Source: Rhinopithecus roxellana (taxonomy: Eukaryota > Chordata > Mammalia > Primates > Cercopithecidae). From it: a stretch of DNA of 64,000 bases. The translations under genes were made by a program, and so were the position numbers. Below, in pieces: positions 35,414 through 48,299 of this stretch. The DNA lies in the NCBI RefSeq assembly GCF_007565055.1, contig NC_044553.1, positions 122,348,978 through 122,412,977 on the forward strand, read 5' to 3'. Each line of letters starts with the position of its first letter. The stretch's first letter is position 1. Below the pieces are notes generated by a model. The model was given only the letters and a program-made list of their open reading frames with translations. It was not told where the DNA came from and made no database searches.

Positions 35414-35702
35414 GAGACAGAGCCTTGCTCTGTTACCCAGGCTGGAGTGCAGTGGTGCAATCTTGGCTCACTGCAACCTCTGCCTCCTGAGTTCAAGCGG
35501 TTCTTCTGTCTCAGCCGCCCAAGTAGCTGGGATTACAAGTGTGCCCCACCCACCGTGCCTGGCTAATTTTTGTAATTTTTTAGTAGATATGGGGTTTTAC
35601 CATGTTGGCCAGGCTGGTCTCGAACTCCTGACTTCAGGTGATCCACCCTTTTCACCCTCCCAAAGTGCTGGGATTACAGGCATGAGCCACTGTGCCCAGT
35701 CC
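35388..35702 (-). mobile_element. Alu element, antisense
   Basis: Antisense Alu with a long poly(T). Flanks 'catctgtgatttt' (35378-35390) and 'catctgtaatttt' (from 35702) form the duplication with one mismatch. Confidence 0.93.
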
Positions 35703-35715
35703 ATCTGTAATTTTA

Positions 35716-36199
35716 GAAAACAAAACCAGTTACAAATTGGAGGCTAGTGACTAAAAAGTCATCTGTGGAGAAATTCACAGCCCAGTTGGAGAGTTGGATA
35801 ATACAGCTACAGGGATGACCATTATTCTCAGGATGACAGTAATCTTGCCACCCAATGGAACATTACTATATAATATGACAGAAAATCTATCAGGGGGAAA
35901 TGAGACTCTGACCTTTTAGTGATCTTCCAGGGAAAAGCGTTTTTCTATATTCCATTAGCCCTGAGATTGATGATCTGGGGTAAAGGTAGAAGATCTCAAA
36001 TCATGTGCTCGGATTACATAAGAGACTGGAGATTGATAGAGGGCTGCTGGGTGCCCACATCCAACCAGCCTGTGTTCCATCCAAACTAGAACTGATAGTT
36101 GATTTAAGAGCCCTCGTTGTGCTGTGTCATGATGCATCGTGATGGCTGAGGACAAAGAGACGGGAGAATGAAGTGCCTAAGTCCACACTGGAAACTAGT
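35716..36199. other. Intergenic sequence, no feature recognised
   Basis: No gene or named repeat recognised. Confidence 0.4.
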
Positions 36200-36370
36200 A
36201 GTTATGAAGTCTCTATTGTATGCCAGGTGCTTATGGAGACTATATTAAATTAATTTTCATGACAAACACAATAGGCAAGCTTTCTCATCTGAAATTTTAC
36301 AGATGGGATCAAGAGAGGTGATGTAAATTGCACAAGGTCTACTGGTAAAAAGAAGCTGAGGTCCAAGCTC
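36200..36370 (-). mobile_element. MIR SINE, antisense
   Basis: Diverged MIR order: 'tgtatgccaggtgcttatgg', 'aattaattttcatgacaaa', 'attttacagatgggatc', then 'gcacaaggtctactggtaa'. Confidence 0.75.
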
Positions 36371-37186
36371 AAATATCTGTGACTCGTTTCAATATAGAGC
36401 ACCTTACATTCATCCCTAAAAGGCTAGAGTTGCATTCTGTTATCCACATGGATTCATCCAGTGCTAAGATTTTGTCATCTTATTAGGCATGGCCATTACA
36501 GGGTTCCCCATAGTTGCACCCATATAGTCCTTTCTAAGAGGACAGCCTTAGGTACTCATGTCATGACCCCCACTCCCAGTTCATAGCTGATGGACTAGAG
36601 TCTGGTGATGGGCTGAAGGTAACCACACTAACAGTCAGGGGTCTAAGGTGTGGTCTAGAATGGAAAGATTTTCCCTAGCAGGGTTAGGGATATCCGTTGA
36701 GCAAGGTAGGTTCCACCTGTCTGGAATTTGAAGTGAGAAGTTTGGTAGCAATGAGCTCCTTGGTAGGCAAACGGCAGGTGGTTCCACACAGGGAGGAGTG
36801 GACGGACAGCATAGAGCTGAGTGATCTGCTGGCAGAACCCTGGAGTGGAGGTCCTGGGACTCCCACTGCTGAGGATGTCAATCCACAGCATTGACACTCA
36901 GGATAGCATTCACTCAAGTCTCCCTGGTGGCCGGCCTGGGCTTCCTGACCTGGATGTGAAGCTTGGTTGTTCAGTTTTCTCTGAGTTCTTGTGAAGACCC
37001 ACCCCATGGTTAAGATTCCTGTTTTCCATTTTCTTAAATGAATCCTTAAAATATATTCCCACTTGCGTGAGGTGGGTGAGAAAATCTGTTCCATGAAGCA
37101 AACAAGCCCCAAGGAATCACAGCTTTGATTTCTTAACTTTCTAGAAGGTGGGCTCCAACTTTGATCAAGAAGACTCAATCAAGCAT
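36371..37186. other. Intergenic sequence with one unsupported open frame
   Basis: No repeat recognised. A 164-codon minus-strand open frame (36684-37178) has no recognisable protein features and no start or splice context, so no gene is called. Confidence 0.4.
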
Positions 37187-37202
37187 AAGAACATATAGCT
37201 AG

Positions 37203-37525
37203 GGCGGGCGCAGTGTCTCACACCTGCAATCCCAGCACTTTGGGAGGCCGAGGAGGGCGGATCACGAGGTCAGGAGATCGAGACCATCCTGGCTAACACG
37301 GTGAAACCCTGTCTCTGCTAAAAATACAAAAATTTAGCCGGGCATGGTGGCGGGTGCCTGTAGTCTCAGCTACTAAGGAGGCTGAGGCAGGAGAATGGTG
37401 TGAACCGGGTAGGCGGAGCTTGCAGTGAGCTGAGATCGCGCCACTGCACTCCAGCCTGGGCCACAGAGCGAGACTCTGTCTCAAAAATAAATAAATAAAT
37501 AAATAAAAAGAAATAATAATGAAAA
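37203..37525 (+). mobile_element. AluY element, sense
   Basis: Young-looking Alu with an aaat-rich tail. It is flanked by a perfect 16-bp duplication aagaacatatagctag (37187-37202 and 37526-37541). It has the common 'gagatcgcgccactgcac' sequence, not the monkey variant. Confidence 0.95.
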
Positions 37526-37541
37526 AAGAACATATAGCTAG

Positions 37542-37907
37542 AGGGAGGGCTTCATGCTTCAGTTTTCAATGGCTATGAGCCACATGTGGTGGGGTAGCCA
37601 TGTACCCCTCACATGACTTGTGGAGTTAAAGTTGAGAGCATGATTCTGACTTAGGAATGTCAGTGAATTAGGGTTCAGGGATTGTGTTGTGTAAGGATCA
37701 GGAGTGAAGAACGAGTTGTGCAGGGAGAATGGGGGCCTGTGATGGGTGGGATGACATCTCAGGATATATGTGGGGCATGTACTCAGGGTTCCAGGTAGTT
37801 AATTTAATCATGGTAATGGTTGTTTTATGAGCACTGGTTAGAAGGATAAAGAGTGGACATCTCAATAAATCTAGTAGGAAAATAATCATAATACTTTGAT
37901 TACAGGT
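37542..37907. other. Intergenic sequence, no feature recognised
   Basis: No gene or named repeat seen. Confidence 0.4.
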
Positions 37908-38005
37908 AGAGTGACAAACCATCCAGGTTTGTCTGGGACTGAAGGGTTTCCTGGTACATGGGATTTTCAGAGTACTGAGCAAACCAGGATGCTTGGTCCA
38001 TTCTA
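37908..38005. mobile_element. Short palindromic DNA-transposon-like element
   Basis: About 98 bp with inverted-repeat ends: 'gtgacaaaccatccaggttt' at the left pairs imperfectly with 'aaaccaggatgcttggtcc' at the right. A related copy lies at 59022-59124, so this is a dispersed MITE-like family. I cannot name it with confidence. Confidence 0.55.
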
Positions 38006-38794
38006 GAACTTGCAAGTGACGGAAACCCAATCCTCACTAGTTAAGCGAAAGCAGATGATTTTTTGACTAACAGGGAGGAAAGCCCTAAAACCTAGTTTGC
38101 AAAGTTCCACATGGAAAGGATTAAACCATTCAAGGAGCTCCTGCCTTGACCTTCCAGAAATTTCACCAATCAGCATGAGGAGCTTTTGATAATCACCCAT
38201 GCCCAGCCTCCTCCTAGAGATTCTAATCCCATTGTTCTGGGTCTGGGATTCAGTGCTTTTTAAAAACCTGCCTTATGTGATTCATATATGACATCACTGT
38301 TTTTCAGGAATAACAGGATAAGCCCATTGTTCTCAAACTTTTCTTCCCATTGCAATCATCTGAAGAGCTTAAAAAGATGCCCCTGTTGGAGTTCCATTCC
38401 CCAGAGATTGTGGTTTAACTTGGCTGGATGTGGCCAGGTTTGGGGGAATTTTTGAATATCAGCAGATGATTGTAACTTGCATACCCACAAATTTGGGATT
38501 CACTCCTAGACCCTTTCCCAGAATAGCCCCAGAATTCAAGCAGGGGAAGGGGAATAGTAAGGATGTGTGGGTACTTTGGTCATCAGATAAATCAACAAAA
38601 AATATTTGCAAACACTGTGAGCTAGCTGAAGGTCTGGTCTTGTTATTCTGCCTGAATGGAGCATAGGTACAGGTGATTAGAAGACTCTGCACGCAGCTGG
38701 AATGGGACCCTGGCCAGACAGAGGCTGACTTTTCCATGATCCTCTCATTCTCTTCATGCTTTCATGACTGTCAATCAAGTTTTCTGATAGATGT
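38006..38794. other. Intergenic sequence, no feature recognised
   Basis: No gene, exon or named repeat seen. Confidence 0.4.
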
Positions 38795-38955
38795 GCAGTT
38801 GAAGTCCTAGCTCTGGCACCTATGAACTTACTTGATATCAAATCATCCTCAGCTTTGGTTTCCTCAGTTCTAACATGGGGATAATACCACATACAGTGGA
38901 GGACCTATATGAAGTAGTGATATGTAGCTAACGTAGAACAAATTATTAGTATTTC
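38795..38955 (+). mobile_element. MIR SINE, sense
   Basis: Diverged MIR: 'cctagctctggcacctatga', 'tttggtttcctcagttctaa', 'catggggataatacc', in consensus order. Confidence 0.7.
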
Positions 38956-40869
38956 TTTCTCACTACTTTGAATATCTTAGTCCCTCCAGGGACTTCCTTT
39001 AGTAATGGAATATTTGTCTGCTATTGTACAATCTCAATCTGACTCTTAATTTCTTAGAATTTATGAATTGGCAGCCACAGAATGTTTGAATCAAAGCTGA
39101 AGTTTTCAAAGAGAATGACTATGGGATTCTGCAGTTTTGATTTTAATATCCTGAAAATGCAAATTGAGGCTTGTGTGCAAACGTAGTTTTCAAATATCAT
39201 GACTCAGCAGATCTCAGATTCCATGATTCTGTAGATATTCAAAATCCATGACTTAGTGATTCTCTGATATTATGGCACTAATTTGCAATTTTGGTGAGCA
39301 ATACACAGAAAATGTAAATGTGAACTTCTAGCAACTGTGCAAAGGATGTTCATGCCTAGAGCCAGTCTTAACCTGTTTGGCCGTGAATGAAGAGGGTTGT
39401 GTCTGGAGCTGCAAGACTCATGTACCTGAGGCTTCCTCAGAGGATTCAGTTCTACAATTGCAGCTCATTGAAGAAATAGCATCTATCAGAACAGTGGAAA
39501 TTTCAAATTGAGATTAATTTTTGTTTGTCCTTTTTAAAGATAATGAATACTGCTTAGGTAATACATCAGTATAGCCAAGCATTTGCGCAGTGAGCACAGA
39601 ATAAGGATAAGATAATGATGCTTCTCAAATTGACTCAGAAATCTTCAGATGTAATAATTTGATGGTTTTAAGATTGAATGACTTGGCAATTAATATAGGC
39701 AAATAATAAGATGCTAAAAATGGAGAAAAAATTAATTCAGCATTATAGAGAGAGAATTCAGAGTATCACAAGGCACAAAGACCAAAAAACACACTCAACA
39801 AGAGACAGAACATGCAGGATCTGACCATTGCTCCCTCCCTATTCTCCTATGAACACCCGGAAGTGGACAAACCCCAGCTGTACCTGGCCTCCATTCTTTG
39901 CTGCACTATTGAACACCTAATCCAGGGAGAAGCACTTCACTGGCTGGATAACCCCAATCAGATACCTACTCTTGTCATCTGTTCAGGGATGACAGTTGTG
40001 GTTGGTCTTGGAACTAAACAGTCAAGCAAGCTGGAAGCTAGAGAAACTCATTGGGAGGGACTATCCTTGCTGATGGCCACTGGGTGGGTTGCGATTTGTG
40101 CAGAAAAACACAGAGACAGGAGATTCTGTTCCTCGCTACATATGTATTTTCTTCCCTCAATTTCCAGAACACATGCCCCATGAACTTTTTTCCTTGGATT
40201 TATGTATGCATTTGTTTATTTATTATTTATCTTTTTATTTTAAGATGAAACAGAAAACCAGACCAAAACAAATGTAGAGATTAGTTAATTATGATTATAA
40301 GGCAAATGTCTTTGTCACAACTACCCAGGTCGAGAAACAGAACCTTGCAACAACCCCAAAAGCCCTCCATCATGCCCCATCCAAACTACATTGCCTCCTG
40401 TAAATGTAACTATATTATACTGATTTTTGTAACAGACACTTCCTTGCCTTTCTTCATAATCTTACCATCCAAGTGAGTATAGTAGTCCCTATAATATAGC
40501 TATGTCTATTTTGCCAGCTTTCTATGGTATATAATTATCTTTCCATCAATCTTGAGATTACTCCTCCATCCTTTTTTTTTAAATATACAATTTGTCTGTT
40601 GAGTCTGGGCTCTTTTACCTGTAGAGTCTCTACTGCGTGGATTTCAAACTCGTTATGTAGCTCAGCATGTATCCCTGCCCTATTTTCTACCAACTAACAG
40701 TGGGATCCAGAGGCTCAATCAAACTCAAGGTCAGTCCTTTCGAAAGGTCGCTGTTTGTGTTGTGGCTTTTCACCTTGTGGCTGGTTTTCACTGTTTCGAC
40801 GTCACCAACTAATGATACCCAGTGCCTGTATCCACTAATTAATTGAGTGCTGTGAAAAGCTAATATAGT
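38956..40869. other. Intergenic sequence, old repeats not resolved
   Basis: No gene recognised. 40290-40560 has the flavour of an old interspersed repeat ('caactacccaggtcgagaaa') but was not assigned. Confidence 0.35.
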
Positions 40870-43800
40870 TATTGTATCACTTTGTTTTCATTTACTCTTT
40901 TAAATTTGTCAAGATATGTTTTATCATCCAGAATGTGCCCTTTCATGAATGTAAGTATGTAAAATTGAAGAGATTGTGTTATTCTACTGTTGTTGAATGA
41001 AGTATTCTATAAATGTCAATTAGATCCAGTTGATTGATGGTGTTGTTCAGTTCAACTATGTTCTTACGGGTTTCCTCCCTGCTGGATCTGTCAATTACTG
41101 ATAGAAGGATATTTAAGTCTCCACCTATAAGAATAGACTCATCAATTTGTCCTCAAAATATAATAATATTTTGACACTTTTTAGGTGCACATACACTAAG
41201 GATTGGGATGTTTGGGTGATGTAACCCCTTTATCATGATGTGATGTACATTTTTATCCCTGATTATGTTTCTTGCTCTGAAGTCTATTCCTTCAGAAATT
41301 AATATAGCTACCACAGTTTTCTTTTAATTAGCGTTAGCATGCATACGTTTCCCTACTGTATTACTTTTATCTATCTGTATTTTTATAGTTAAAATGGGTT
41401 TCTGGTAGACAACATATAGTTGGATCTTATTTTCTTATTCACTCGGACACTCTATTTTAATTGATGTATTTAGATCATTGACATTGAAAGGGATTATTGA
41501 TATAATTGGATTAATATCTAACAAGTTTCTTACTGTTTTCTATTAAATATCTTTGTTTTTGTTTCTTTGTTTTTTGTCTCCCATTCTTTTTCTGCCTCAT
41601 TTAGTTTTAGTTGAGCATTTTGTCTGACTCAATTTTTACTCTTTTAAAATGTTTTTCAGCGATTGCCCTAGAGTTTGCAATATACATTTACAACTAATCC
41701 AAGTTCATCTCCAAATATACTAAATCATTTTAAAGGTTTTAAAATAGAGTGTTTACAGTTTCTCCTTCCTACTCATTATAAAATTGCTGTCATTCATTTC
41801 ACTTATGTCTGTGCTACAGCCACACAATTCACTGTTTACTATTATTACTTTGAACGAAGTATCATCTGTTAGATCCATTAAGAAAAAGAAAAATGAAAGA
41901 CTTTATTTCACCTTTATTTATTCCTTCCCTAGTTATCTTCTTTTCTTTATTTAGATTAAAGTTTTTAACCTATATAATTTTCCTTCTCTCTGAAGAACTT
42001 TTTAAACATTTCCTGCTAGGAAACTCCCTCATTTTTGTTTGGCTATAAAAGTTATTTATTTCTCTGTAACTTTTGAAAGATAATTACTCTGAGTATAGAA
42101 TCCTAGGCTTTTTCGTTATTCCTATAAACACCTTAAATATTTCACTGCACTGTTTTCTTGCTTGAATGGTTTCTAAAGTCAGATATAATTTTTATCCTTG
42201 CTTCCCGCTAGATAAGGTGGTTTTACCCTCTGACTTCTTTCAATACCTCCCCCTGTCTTTTACTTTCTTCAGTTTGGGTATGATATGCTTACGTGTAGAT
42301 TTCTTGGCATGTATTCTACTTGGCGTTCCCTGAGCTTCCCAGATTTGTGGCTTGGTGTCTGACATTAATTTGGGGGAATTCTCAGCCATTATTATCTCAA
42401 AAATTTTCTCTGTTCTCATCTCTCTTGTTTCTCCTCATATTACCATTATGTATATGTTACATCTTTTGCAATTTTCCCGTGGTTCTTGGACAATTTGTTC
42501 CATTGTTTTAATTGCTTTTTCTCTATGCATTTCAGTCTTGAAAGTTGCTATTACATTTCTTAAAACTCACTGATTCTTTCCTTGGCTGTGCTTAGTCTAC
42601 TGATGAGTCCATCAAAGGTATTCTGTATTTCTGTTACAATGATTTTGTTTCTTGCATTTACTTTTTTATCTATGTTTATAATTGATGAACAAAAATTGTA
42701 TATATTTATCATTTATATAATGCTTTGATATATGTAGATGTTGTGAAATGACTAAAAATCAAGCTAATATACATTACCTCATATATTTTTATGATTAGCA
42801 CACTTAAATTCTACTCTCAGCAATTTTCAAGCATATGATATACTGTTATTAACTGTAGTCACAATAATGTACAAGTGATCTCTTAAACTTATTCCTCCCA
42901 TCTAACTGAAATGTTATGCCTTTTGACCAACATTTTCTCAGTTCTACCCACATGCCAGCCTCTGATAACCACTATTCTAATCTCTGCTTCTATGAAGTCA
43001 ACTTTTTAGATTTCATGTATAAGTGAGATCATGCAGTATTTGTTTTTCTGGATCTTATTTCACTTTGTATAATATCACCTAGGTTTATTCATGTTGTCAC
43101 AAATGACAGGATTTATTTATCAGGCCAAACAGTGTTCTGTTGTGTGCATATACCACCTTTTCTTTATTCATTCATCCATTGATGAACACTTAGGTTGATT
43201 CCATGTATTGTGGATACTGAGAGGAACAGGAGAGTGCAGATATCTCTTCAGCATACTAATTTTATTTGCTTTGGATACACACTCTTGCATTTCCTTTTAA
43301 TTCTTTCTTAGAGTTTCTATCTCTTTGCTTATATTAGCAATCTGTTCTGACATTGTGTCCACTTTTTCCATTAGAGCCATGGCATACTAATCACAGTTGT
43401 AAATTCTCAGTCTGAAAATTCCAGAATCTCTGCTATAACTGAGTTAGGTTCTGACGCTTGCTCTGTCACTCTAGAAATCCTTTACTATGTCTTGTAATTT
43501 GTTTGTTGAAAGCCAGGCATGATATACTGGATGAAAAGAACTGAGGTAAGTAGGCCTTTAATGTAAGGTTTTATATTTGTCTAGCTAGGAGTTAGCTGTG
43601 TTTTCCATTTGTTTTTGGTGTTAGAGGCTATAATTTCCTCTAGTTTCCTTGTTTTTGTCTTTCCTGTTGTCTTTGGGGTCCCTAGAGACTTCTTAAATAA
43701 GGCCTGAGCTGTACCGTTCTTTCCGTTGTAATCCCCTATTATCACACAGGAACCCTAAAGATAGGGTGGGAAGGTGTGGAGGGAGGGAAGCCTTCCATCA

Positions 43801-44440
43801 TCCTGTGCTCTTGCCCTGTGATCTTCACAAGCATTTCGGTTATTTCTTGTGCCCCCTCCCCATATGAGATGGGAAGGATGGGGAAGGGGTGAAGTTGGAT
43901 ATTTTCTTTTTCCCAAGCCACTTAGGCTCTGATAAAATAGTTTTCATTGAGGCTGTGTTGAGAAGAACAGAATGCTATGGTTATGTTTCAAAAAAGGCTG
44001 GTTTCTTCTCTCCATGCTAAAAGCACAACGGAATTTTTCTTTAATTCTCACTATGACAGCCTGGTAGGTAGCTTGGAGGTAAAACTCACAAAACTGGGCC
44101 TGCCCCCAGCCACCGTAAGACTGGGCCCTCCTGACATTTTTGACTCTCAAGCTTGTCCACATTGAGCCTCCAACAATTTTTAAATCACAGTATACGTTTC
44201 TCTACCTTGGTACTGGCTCCAGCAAGTTTCTGCTCCTGGTTTTCTACTCTGATAAGCTGTGGTTCTCCTTATCTGCCTGTCTGTCTCTGCAATTTGGGGG
44301 CAGTGGTTTGCCCTGTGACCTCAGTTCTCTGATAGATGAGAAGAGTTGTTGATTTTTCAGTTTGTTCAGCATTTTTCTTGTGAGGATGGGAGTGAAAACT
44401 TCCAAGTTGCTTATATGCCAGGCAGCTTGAAACTAGAAGT
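40870..44440 (-). mobile_element. Ancient L1M element (ORF2 start, ORF1, 5' UTR), antisense
   Basis: Antisense order: ORF2 5' part at 40900-41700 ('tgcccttt' and 'tcaattagatccagttgatt'), an ORF1/upstream block at 42000-42680, and a 5'-UTR block at 43275-44440 ('tgaaagccaggcatgatata', 'cctctagtttccttgttttt'). A second L1 3' end (42690-43275) splits it. Frames are destroyed. Confidence 0.6.
42690..43275 (-). mobile_element. L1 3'-UTR fragment nested in older L1, antisense
   Basis: Typical antisense L1M/PB 3' sequence: 'ctgttattaactgtagtcac', 'ctctgcttctatgaagtcaa', 'aagtgagatcatgcagtatt', 'cacttaggttgattccatgt'. It splits the surrounding L1 5' region, so it inserted later. Confidence 0.7.
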
Positions 44441-44539
44441 CTTGTTTTCACTTATTAGAATACTTTTATAAGGAACACGTCCCCTCACCTACTATGTGTT
44501 TACCCAGGGTTACAGCTGATATAAGAAATGCAGAATAAA

Positions 44540-46540
44540 AACTTGATTCTTTTTAACTTTTATGTACCTAGGTTTCCAGATAATTGGTTGTTTCCCTATC
44601 ATCTACACAAGACGAATTAATAGTATTTCTGAGATAATTTTAGGCTTAGAGAATAGTTGCAGAAATAGTACAAAGTTACTGTATACCTGCCACCCAGCTT
44701 CTTGTATGTTAACATCTTATATAACCGTAGAATATTTTATCAAAACTAAGAAATTAACACTGGTACAAAACTAGAAACCAAAGTACAGACTTAATTGGAT
44801 TTGACAAATTTTTCCACTGCTGCCTTTTTATCAGTTCCAGGTATATCCAGGATTTCATATTGCATTTAGTGTCATGCCTTCTTAGTCCTCCCCAATTTGT
44901 GATAATGTCTTTTTTTTTTTTTTCTTGTCTTTTAGAACTTTGATTTTTTTAAAGTACCGGACAGGTATTTTGTAGAATGCACCTCAATTTGGAATTTTTT
45001 GATGTTTTATCATGGTTAGATTGAATTTATTCATTATTGGGAAAGATTCCACCTACTGATGTGCCCTTGACACACAGGGTAGGGGTACATGATATTGATC
45101 ATTTATTACTGGTGATGTTAACCTTGAGTGCATGGCACAGGAGGCGTCCGTCAGTGTGCGCCAGTGTAAACTTCTCTTTTCCTCTTTTCCCTTATGAGAT
45201 GGGAAGGATATGGGAGGGGTGGAGTTGGGCATTTCCTTTTCCCAAGTCAGTTGGGCTCCGAACAAATACTTAGAAATGTAAATACTTTCTACTTACAATG
45301 TGCCTACTACTTAAAATTCACCAATGAATCTTGCCTATGGCAATTATACCTGTAGTGTTCTAATGGTGTTTTTAGAATATCCCCAATTTCTTCTACATTT
45401 ATTGATTGGAATTTTTATGTAAAGGGAAAATGATCTCTTCTTTATTAATTTATGTATTCAGTTATCCATTTATATTAGATGGATTCCTGGGCATTTATTT
45501 TACTCTTTGGAGTATATTCCAACACTATCATTACATTTTAGTCCAAGTTGTTCATGGGGAGCTCTTTGGTCATTGCTCTTATTTAGTTATTTATTTTTTA
45601 AATTTTACTTTTAAGTTTGAGGATTCATATGCAGAATGTGCAGGTTTGTTACATAGGTATATATGTGCCATGGTGGTTTGCTGAACCATCAACCCATCAT
45701 CCAGGTTTTAGCCCCTCATGCATTAGGTATTTGTCCTAATGCTCCCTCTCCCCTTGTCCCCACCCCCTGACAGGCCCCAGTGTGTGATGTTCCCCTCCCT
45801 GTGTCCCTGTGTTCTCATTGTTCAACTCCCACTTTTGAGTGAGAACATGTGGTGGTTGGTTTTCTGTTCCTGTGTTAGTTTGCTAAGAATGATGGTTTCT
45901 AGCTTCATCCATGTCCCTGCAAAGGGCATGATCTCACTCTTTTTTATGGCTGCAAGGTCATTGCTCTTTAGGCATTTAGAGCCTTTTAGGTTTACTCCTG
46001 TGCTCTTTTGACACTCCCTTAAACCAGTTTGCTTTTGCTTTGCTGGCTTAATTTGTTTTGTTTTATTTTAGCACTTCCTTCCTACTAGCACTACAAGATG
46101 TTACAGAATCTTTGTGAATCTTCCCTGACACAGACCTGGAATCAACCACACCTGCACAGAACCATGTTCTCCTTTTGTTGGAGAATGGTAATTAGAAACC
46201 ATGAGCTGAACAGAAGGTATGCTCATTGCCACAGGGGTGTCAGAGCATCTACTTCCTATCAGTGGATAGCGCTCGGAGATATATATGCTAACTCATGTAT
46301 ACACACATCTACATGTACTTCTGCATCTACTTTCATATATTCACACACACACATACACGCACACTCATGAGTTCATATTGATTCTCAAACTTCAACGCGG
46401 CATCACATAATCCGTTTTAGACTTGCCCCTTTCCTTATTGTAACTTCTTTCTCTTATGGTGTAAAACCTGGCTTCCATTGTCTCAAATATATTTACTTAT
46501 TTACTCAACACTACTATACAAATAAAGTGGTTTCAGAATT
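44540..46540 (-). mobile_element. Ancient L1-related repeat, antisense (tentative family)
   Basis: A long, ordered old mammalian repeat: 'tgtatacctgccacccagct', 'ttagtgtcatgccttcttag', 'tactggtgatgttaaccttg', 'ggcatttattttactctttg', then 'cttccctgacacagacctgg'. It shares blocks with 27560-28170. Assignment to an L1ME-type family is tentative. It is split by the L1P insertion at 45581. Confidence 0.5.
45581..45955 (-). mobile_element. 5'-truncated L1P, antisense, with TSD
   Basis: About 375 bp of the 3' end of a primate-age L1, antisense: 'gtgcaggtttgttacatagg', 'tgccatggtggtttgctgaa', 'ctgacaggccccagtgtgtg', 'ccctgcaaagggcatgatct'. A perfect 13-bp duplication ggtcattgctctt (45568-45580 and 45956-45968) brackets it. 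Confidence 0.93.
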
Positions 46541-46546
46541 CTTTTC

Positions 46547-46825
46547 ATTTATTTATTTTTTTACAGACAGGATCTTGCTCGGTCACCCAGGTTGGAGTGC
46601 AGTAGCTCAGTCATAGCTCCCTGCAGCTTAGAACTCCTGAGCTCAAGTGATCCTTCAGCCTCAGCCCTCCAAGTAGCTGGGACTACAGGCACTGCCACCA
46701 CACCCTGTTAATTATTATTATTTTTTTTTGTAGGGTTGAGGTCTTGCTATGTTGACCAAGCTGGTCTAGAACTCTTGGCCTCAAGTGATCCTCCCACCTC
46801 AGGCATGAGCCACAGTGCCCAGCCC
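46547..46825 (-). mobile_element. AluJ-like element, antisense
   Basis: Highly diverged antisense Alu ('gacaggatcttgctcggtca', 'gatcctcccacctcaggcat'). The left-arm end has an internal deletion. Flanks 'cagaattctt' at 46534 and 46826 are the probable duplication. Old, AluJ age. Confidence 0.88.
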
Positions 46826-47049
46826 AGAATTCTTAATCCAACCCCTCTGGGAAACAAATATACCAACAAAAGCAGTCTTTGTTCATGTTCTTTTTTTCTT
46901 TAGTCTTACAGTAACCATTTAAAATACTGCTTTTTGAAATGACTTAGGTCAGCTCTTTTCTTCCTCATGCCCTCACTGTGCTTATGTAATTCATTTGTAA
47001 TATGGTTTAACTCATCATCACAGTCTGGGGATTCAATCTTTTCCCCACA
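46826..47049. other. Intergenic sequence, no feature recognised
   Basis: No gene or named repeat seen. Confidence 0.4.
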
Positions 47050-47520
47050 TCCTGGTTGATTTTTTAAAATTTATGTCAATAAAATTCACTTTTTATGGCA
47101 AATTGTTCTTTGACAAATGAAAAGAGTCTGTAAAACTGTCGCCACCAAAGTTTTATATAATACTGTTCCATCATCTGCAAATTTCCCGTTTGTTGCTCCT
47201 GTATATAAAACCTCGTCCAATCCAAGACAATCACTGATCTGCTTTCCTTCTGACAGTTTTGCCTTTTCCAGCATTACATAAATTGGATTACATGATGCAT
47301 AGCCTTTGGACCTTTCTTCTTTCACTTAGCAGAATATATTGAAGAATCATCCTTATTGTCACATGCATGCATCATCTGTTTCTTCTTATTGTTGAATAGT
47401 ATTCTATTATATGGATGTGTCATAGTTTATTTATCCATTTGTCATTTCAAGGGCATTCACATCCCTAAATCTTTATGTTTGGTAGATACAGAGGAATAGA
47501 ACTCTGGATCATAGATTAGG
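47050..47520 (-). mobile_element. L1ME-type 3' fragment, antisense
   Basis: Block order 'cctttcttctttcacttagc', 'ttgttgaatagtattctatt', 'atttatccatttgtcatttc' matches antisense old L1 3' sequence. Confidence 0.55.
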
Positions 47521-47964
47521 TGGATGCTTAATTTATACAAACTTACCAAATTCTTCTCCTCAGTGCAGATGCAGGGATGGCCAGGCAGAAAAGAACAAGA
47601 CCCGGTCACATCAAGTGATCTGGCTTTGGAAGCCTCTTTGATCCTGTGAGTCCAAAACTCTCCTCCCTCACTCAGAGACACTGAGAAAGAGAGGAGGGCA
47701 CTTAAAGTGAGATTCCTCCCACATCAGGAGACATCTGACTGCCACACCTGGAAAAATCACTTTTTCCCTACAGGCATCACCAGCTGACTACACTGGGAGC
47801 CTTAGGGGCATCGGAAGAATTAAGCATAGGAAATAACACTGCAAAATTTCTAAATGTTAAATAGCTATTAGAACCACAACCCATAAGAGCAGGCTAAGAC
47901 CCACATGTTGAATCTGAACCAGTTGACAGCATGCTAAAATAAAATATTTAATGTTTAAATAGGA
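47521..47964. other. Intergenic sequence, no feature recognised
   Basis: No gene or named repeat seen. Confidence 0.4.
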
Positions 47965-48248
47965 CCCAGTCAGTATGGTGGCTCAGGCCTGTAATCTCAG
48001 CACTTTGGGAAGCTGAGGTGGGCAGATCACCTGAGGTCAGGAGTTCGAGACCAGCCTGACCAACACGGTGAAGCCCCATCTCTATTAAAAATACAAAAAT
48101 TAGCTGGGCATGGTGACAGGCACCTGTAATCACAGCTACGGGGGAGGCTGAGGCAGGAGAATTGCTTGAACCCAGGAGGCAGAGGTTGCAGTGAGCCAAG
48201 ATCATGCTATTATACTCCAGCCTGGGCAACAGAGCAAGACTCCATCTC

Positions 48249-48250
<2 letters not shown>
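47965..48250 (+). mobile_element. Alu element (AluS-like), sense
   Basis: Dimeric Alu in sense orientation with scattered substitutions. Its A tail has been replaced by a GATA microsatellite. Confidence 0.92.

Positions 48251-48294
<44 letters not shown>
48251..48294. repeat. (GATA)11 microsatellite at an Alu tail
   Basis: Eleven perfect GATA units, 44 bases, directly after the Alu. Likely polymorphic. Confidence 0.96.
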
Positions 48295-48295
<1 letters not shown>

Positions 48296-48299
48296 GACT

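Noticed and set aside
36684..37178. 164-codon minus-strand open frame
   Set aside because: No recognisable domain, no promoter or splice context, and no sign of a retrocopy. The length is within what chance allows over 64 kb on six frames.
39812..40183. 123-codon plus-strand open frame
   Set aside because: No protein similarity that I recognise, and surrounding sequence looks like decayed repeat DNA.
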